In this document: one piece after another, positions 60,079-64,000 of the stretch
Position numbering within the stretch: the first letter of the stretch is position 1
Layout: each line of letters begins with the position of its first letter
Source of the DNA: Halorhodospira halophila
GTDB lineage: Bacteria > Pseudomonadota > Gammaproteobacteria > Nitrococcales > Halorhodospiraceae
Assembly (NCBI RefSeq): GCF_016653405.1
Contig: NZ_NHSN01000016.1
Location: forward strand, 141,299-205,298
Direction: 5' to 3'
Length of the DNA: 64,000 nucleotides
Notes under the pieces: generated by a model
The model's input: only the letters and a program-made list of their open reading frames with translations
What the model was told of the DNA's origin: nothing
Database searches by the model: none
Program-made: the position numbers and the translations under genes

Positions 60079-62466
60079 GTGAACCGTTCACTCCCACTCA
60101 CCGCCGTCCTTGCGGCAGGCCTGGCCGCCTCCGTGGTTGCAGCCGCCGATGCGGACAACGTCGAAGAGGCCCGTGTCCCCCCCGGCCACATCCCCAGCGA
60201 CCCTGGCGCACTCCGGCAGATCCAGCTTTGCGGCCCCCCACTGGCGCCATCCCCCGACGCCGTGGACCGCACACGGCGCAACCACCCCGACACACCCCTG
60301 ATCCTGGATGCCGAAGCCATCGACGCCGATGGCCTGCGCGCCCTCTACCGTCTGCGCGGCGACGCTGAACTGCGCCGGCTCGATCAGCACCTGCGCGCGG
60401 AGAACCTCGATCTCGACGAGGCGGCGGGTCGCGCGCGCGTGCCTGGGGCCTTCGCGTACTCGGAGTCCGGCCTGCACCTATGGGGCACGGCGGGGCGCTT
60501 CGACCTCGACGAAGACCGCATCGAGGTGGACGGCGCGGAATTCCGGATCCATCCGCACATGCACGGCGCCGCCCGGCACCTGGTCTCCACCGGAGCGGAG
60601 CAGACCCGGCTAACCGACCTGCGCTACTCCACCTGCCCGCCGGGGGATGAGTTGTGGTGGCTGCACGCCGGGTCGCTGGACCTGGATCACGACGCCGGCC
60701 TGGGCGAGGCGCGCCACGCGCGGGTGGAGCTCGGCGGCATCCCCTGGTTCTACACCCCGTATCTGCAGTTCCCCATCGACGACCGGCCACGCACCGGGAT
60801 CCTGCCGCCGAGCTTCGGCCAGTCCGATACCGACGGTGGCTATTTCACGCTGCCGGTCTACGTGCGCCTGGCGCCGAATTACGACCTGACCCTGCAGCCG
60901 ACCTACTACTCGCGACGGGGGGTTCAGCTCGGTGGGGAGTTCCGCTATCTGCGCCCGAGCTTCGATGGCGAGCTGTCCGCGGAGTACCTGCCCGACGACG
61001 ACGTCTACGCCGATCAGCTGCGCGAAGACGGCGAGCCGGAGATCGATGCCGAACGCTGGGCCGTGGACTGGTCCCACCGCGGGGATCTACCCTACGGCGT
61101 CGACTACCAGGTAGACGTCGAGCGCGTCGGCGACGTGGACTACCTGAGGGACTTCTCATCGGATCTGGTAGGCAGCAGCGATGCCGAGCTCGAGAGTCGC
61201 GCCCTGGCGCGGCAGTCCCGCGGCGATCACGAGTGGGAGGCCGAGCTGCAGCACTGGCAGAACCTGCGCCCGGACGACCGCGACGACCCGTACCGGCGCT
61301 GGCCCGCGATCGGCTACCAGCACACGCCCGGGGTGCTGCCCGGTGGCGTGGAGTACCGCCTGGAGGGCGAGGCGGTGCGCTTCGAGCTGCCCGAGGGTCC
61401 CGAGGCAGAGAATGACGAACAGCGCCCGGTGGGACGACGCTACCACGTCAACCCGCGGATCTCCTGGCCCCTGCAGCGCCAGGCCTTCTTCATCGAGCCG
61501 GGGCTGAGCCTGCACCACACCCGCTACGACCTAGATCGGGCCGGCGACGCCCCCGGTGACGAGCAGCTCAGCCGCACCGTGCCCATCGCCAGCCTCGATG
61601 CCGGCATCTTCCTCGAGCGGCCGTTCCAGCTCGGCAACCGCCCTTTCCTGCAAACGCTGGAACCCCGGGTGTACTATCTTTACGCCCCCTACCGCGACCA
61701 GGGGGACTACCCGGACTTCGACACCAGCGAGCGCGGCAACACCGTGGCGCAGCTCTTCCAGGAGAACCGCTTCTCCGGCATCGACCGCATCGGTGACGCA
61801 GACCAGATCACCGCCGCGGTGACCACCCGTTTCCTCGACATCGTCGATGGCCGCGAACCGTTACGCGCGAGCATCGGCCAGGTCTACTACCGGGAGGATC
61901 GGCGGGTGACCCTGGACACCGACCCGGACGACCCGGCCCTGACCCGCAGCAGTTCGGACATCTTCGCCGACGCCGAGCTGCGCCTGCCCGGCGGGCTTTC
62001 GGTCCGCGGCGAATACCGCTACGACCCGGAGCGGGAAGTGGCTGCAGCCACCAGCCTCGCCGCCGACTGGCAGTACCAGCCCACCCCGGGCGCCCTGGTG
62101 AATCTCGGCTACCGGGTCCGCCAGGAAGCCAAGGACGACGAGGACGATGAACCGGTGCTGGAGACCACGCAGGACCTGATCGAGGCCTCGGCGGTGGTGC
62201 CCATCGACGCCCGTTGGCGCGGCGTTGGCGGCTGGCAGTACTCGCGGCTGGAACGGACGAACCTGGAAGTGGTCGGAGGAGTGGAGTACCGCCAGTGCTG
62301 CTGGGCGGTGCGCGGTGTCGCCCGGCGCTTCCGCCGCGGCGCGGCCCGGGAAGTGGAAAACACCTTCATGCTCGAATTCGAGCTCACCGGCCTGGGCCGA
62401 CTGGGCCAGGACACGGCATCCTTCCTTGAAGACGTGGTGCCCGACTACGACGAAACGGTATTCTAG
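60079..62466 (+). CDS. lptD: LPS-assembly protein LptD
   Basis: 795 residues from GTG at 60079, which opens a normal signal peptide (VNRSLPLTAVLAAGLAASVV); upstream in-frame codons to 59980 do not. Inserts LPS in the outer leaflet with LptE. OstA jellyroll (about 65-200), then a 26-strand barrel with GIPWFYTPYLQFPIDDRPRT. The four conserved cysteines are Cys51, Cys186, Cys740 and Cys741, allowing both interdomain disulfides. Upstream of surA, its standard partner. Confidence 0.94.
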   Translation: MNRSLPLTAVLAAGLAASVVAAADADNVEEARVPPGHIPSDPGALRQIQLCGPPLAPSPDAVDRTRRNHPDTPLILDAEAIDADGLRALYRLRGDAELRRLDQHLRAENLDLDEAAGRARVPGAFAYSESGLHLWGTAGRFDLDEDRIEVDGAEFRIHPHMHGAARHLVSTGAEQTRLTDLRYSTCPPGDELWWLHAGSLDLDHDAGLGEARHARVELGGIPWFYTPYLQFPIDDRPRTGILPPSFGQSDTDGGYFTLPVYVRLAPNYDLTLQPTYYSRRGVQLGGEFRYLRPSFDGELSAEYLPDDDVYADQLREDGEPEIDAERWAVDWSHRGDLPYGVDYQVDVERVGDVDYLRDFSSDLVGSSDAELESRALARQSRGDHEWEAELQHWQNLRPDDRDDPYRRWPAIGYQHTPGVLPGGVEYRLEGEAVRFELPEGPEAENDEQRPVGRRYHVNPRISWPLQRQAFFIEPGLSLHHTRYDLDRAGDAPGDEQLSRTVPIASLDAGIFLERPFQLGNRPFLQTLEPRVYYLYAPYRDQGDYPDFDTSERGNTVAQLFQENRFSGIDRIGDADQITAAVTTRFLDIVDGREPLRASIGQVYYREDRRVTLDTDPDDPALTRSSSDIFADAELRLPGGLSVRGEYRYDPEREVAAATSLAADWQYQPTPGALVNLGYRVRQEAKDDEDDEPVLETTQDLIEASAVVPIDARWRGVGGWQYSRLERTNLEVVGGVEYRQCCWAVRGVARRFRRGAAREVENTFMLEFELTGLGRLGQDTASFLEDVVPDYDETVF

Positions 62467-62471
62467 ACCCC

Positions 62472-63755
62472 ATGAAGATTCGAGCCTTTCTCTGCGCCGC
62501 AACCCTGCTCGCCGGGCTGCCGGCCCTGGCCGCCAGTGAGACCCTGGACCGCATCGTGGCCGTCGCCGACCAGGAGGTCGTGCTCGCCTCGGAGCTGGAA
62601 CAGGAGATCGAGCAGATCCGTGCCCAGTTCTTCCAGCGCGGTCAGCAGCCGCCACCGGCGGACCAGCTGCGCGAGCAGGTTCTCGAGCGCCTGGTGATGC
62701 AGCGCTTGCAGATGGGCCATGCGCAGCGCGCCGGCATCCAGGTAGACGACGCCACCCTGGACGCCGCCATGCAGCGCATCGCCGCGCAGAACAACATGAC
62801 CCTCGCTCAGCTGCGCGACGCCCTCGCCCAGGAGGGGATGGACATGGCCGGTTTCCGTGAGGACCTGCGCGAGCAGATCACCGTCGAGCGACTCCAGCAG
62901 GCCGTGGTCCAGCAGGAGGTCGAGGTCTCGCCGCAGGAGATCGACGAGGCCGTCGAGGCGGCGGCGGCTCGGGATAACATGGAGTACCGGGTGGCGCACA
63001 TCCGCATCGGCACGCCTGAGGGCGCCTCCTCGGATGACCTGCGCGCCGCCGAAGAGCGGGCCGGCGAGATCCGCGCCCGTGCGGTGGACAGCGACAGCGA
63101 CTTCGCCACCCTGGCCGAGACCTTCTCGGATGCGGCCACCGCCGGCGAAGGCGGCGAGATCGGCTGGCGACTGCCCGGCCAGTTGCCCTCGGCCTTTGCC
63201 GACGTCGTCGAAGGCATGGAGCCGGGCGAGGTCAGCGAGCCGGTCCAGGCGGCCGACGGTTTCCATATCGTCAAGCTCATCGACCGGCGCAGTGAAGATG
63301 CCCAGATTGTCGAGGAGACCCGCGCCCGCCACATCCTCCTGCGCCCCGGCGACGGCATCGAGGTGGAGGACGTCCGGCAACGGCTGAACAGCTTCCGCGA
63401 GCGCATCGACGAGGGCGAGAGCTTGGAGTTCCTCGCCCGGCAGTACTCGCAGGAGCCGGGCGCCGAGGCCAGCGGCGGGGACATCGGCTGGACCCGCAGT
63501 GGCCAGCTGGTCGCCTCCTTCCAGGAGCAGCTGGATGAGCTCGAAGTGGGTGAGGTCAGCGAGCCGTTCCGCACCGAATACGGCTGGCACATCGTCCGCG
63601 TGGAGGATCGGCGCGAGCGCGACGTCACGGACGATCGCCGCCGCGAGCGCATCGCCCAGCAGATCCACGAGCGCAAGAGCCAGGAGGCCCTGGAGCAGTG
63701 GCTGCGGGAGCTGCGCGAGGAGGCCTACGTCGACTACCGCCTGGGGGGGTCGTGA
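62472..63755 (+). CDS. surA: Periplasmic chaperone and PPIase SurA
   Basis: 427 residues, ATG at 62472. Carries unfolded outer-membrane proteins, including LptD, through the periplasm. Signal peptide 1-20 (cleaved after ALA), SurA_N domain (about 24-165: VVLASELEQEIEQIRAQFFQ), two parvulin domains (about 174-275 with YRVAHIRI, and 285-385 with TRARHILLRPGDGIEVEDVR), and C-terminal helix. E. coli SurA is 428 residues. Overlaps pdxA by GTGA. Confidence 0.96.
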   Translation: MKIRAFLCAATLLAGLPALAASETLDRIVAVADQEVVLASELEQEIEQIRAQFFQRGQQPPPADQLREQVLERLVMQRLQMGHAQRAGIQVDDATLDAAMQRIAAQNNMTLAQLRDALAQEGMDMAGFREDLREQITVERLQQAVVQQEVEVSPQEIDEAVEAAAARDNMEYRVAHIRIGTPEGASSDDLRAAEERAGEIRARAVDSDSDFATLAETFSDAATAGEGGEIGWRLPGQLPSAFADVVEGMEPGEVSEPVQAADGFHIVKLIDRRSEDAQIVEETRARHILLRPGDGIEVEDVRQRLNSFRERIDEGESLEFLARQYSQEPGAEASGGDIGWTRSGQLVASFQEQLDELEVGEVSEPFRTEYGWHIVRVEDRRERDVTDDRRRERIAQQIHERKSQEALEQWLRELREEAYVDYRLGGS

Positions 63756-64000
63756 GCGACGGCCGCCCGCGCATCGCGGTCACCTGCGGCGAACCGGCTG
63801 GTATCGGCTACGAGCTGGTAGCCGCTGCGGCCATGCGCAGTCACGCCGCGGAGCTGGTCGCCATCGGCGATCCGGCGCTGCTGCGCGAGCGCAGCCGCGT
63901 CCTCGACGCCCCCGAGCTGGCCACCCCGGCGTGGTCCCCCGAAACGCCGCGGGCGGCCCACCGTGCCGGTTGCCTGCCCGTGGATCCCGTGCGGTTGGCC
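63752..64000 (+). CDS. pdxA: 4-hydroxythreonine-4-phosphate dehydrogenase, N-terminal part
   Basis: Starts with GTG at 63752 inside the surA stop and runs past the window edge (83 residues seen). The opening RPRIAVTCGEPAGIGYELVA is the PdxA N-terminal motif, usually TPGEPAGIGPE; Pro to Cys and Pro to Tyr here. PdxA makes the carbon skeleton of PLP. lptD-surA-pdxA is a conserved order. Without the rest I cannot judge if it is complete. Confidence 0.88.
   Translation, partial: MSDGRPRIAVTCGEPAGIGYELVAAAAMRSHAAELVAIGDPALLRERSRVLDAPELATPAWSPETPRAAHRAGCLPVDPVRLA

Noticed and set aside
62463..63668. 401-codon frame opposite surA
   Set aside because: Shadow of SurA in a high-GC genome; no start site or motif.

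Overview
The window looks like chromosomal DNA of a high-GC gammaproteobacterium. The proteins are acidic, and the core gene order (gatCAB / mreBCD-mrdA-rodA-mltB-rlpA-dacA-dat-ybeD-lipB / murU-amgK / lptD-surA-pdxA) is that of Ectothiorhodospiraceae. Halorhodospira is my best guess; this is inference from gene content and style, not a database match. The window falls into two parts: a temperate phage (left edge to about 26.1 kb) and a dense housekeeping region (26.1 kb to the right edge).

Prophage, 1 to about 26,100. It is lambda-like in layout with a P22-type packaging and portal module. The left attachment end lies outside the window; the right end is at a tRNA-Met gene (26101-26177) next to the integrase. 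A lysis/lysogeny switch sits at 16.6-17.7 kb: a Cro-like protein on the - strand, a CI-like repressor on the + strand, and an intergenic region with several dyads. The + strand operon (17.9-25.0 kb) carries small unknown genes, then Erf annealase, YqaJ exonuclease, a DnaQ/ExoX-like exonuclease, a DUF1351-like coiled-coil protein, a secreted protein, SSB, dUTPase, thymidylate synthase and an excisionase. It ends tail-to-tail with the integrase. The - strand operon runs leftwards from cro: a 30-aa peptide, an O-like replication protein, helicase, primase, small accessory genes, NinB, a DUF1364-type protein, RusA, and a protein in the position of antiterminator Q. A strong terminator follows, then the lysis genes (lytic transglycosylase, lipoprotein, alpha/beta hydrolase, membrane coiled-coil protein), then TerS, TerL, portal, scaffold and coat. 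Nearly every gene overlaps the next by ATGA, GTGA or TGATG.

Housekeeping region, 26.1-64 kb. Blocks in order: hpf; ychF-pth-rplY-prs with tRNA-Gln; ispE-lolB-TPR lipoprotein; hemA-prfA (80-nt overlap); dksA; DAHP synthase; a divergent ClpX-like ATPase; a Trm112-like protein, prmC and a MoeB/ThiF-type enzyme; hslO-gatB-gatA-gatC; the elongasome and wall operon mreB-mreC-mreD-mrdA-rodA-mltB-rlpA-dacA, followed by a D-amino-acid aminotransferase, ybeD and lipB; a large inverted-repeat element; an M14-like desuccinylase/aspartoacylase; a GshA-like ligase; murU and amgK (sugar recycling); and lptD-surA-pdxA (outer-membrane biogenesis, then PLP synthesis).

Most interesting points: a 255-bp structured element with 44-bp inverted arms that reach into the last codons of two convergent genes; a ClpX paralogue that lacks the RKH loop and has altered pore and IGF loops; an apparent ATT start codon for mreC; a CI-like repressor without the Ser/Lys self-cleavage dyad; and an alpha/beta hydrolase inside the phage lysis cassette. 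I saw no CRISPR array, rRNA or insertion sequence.
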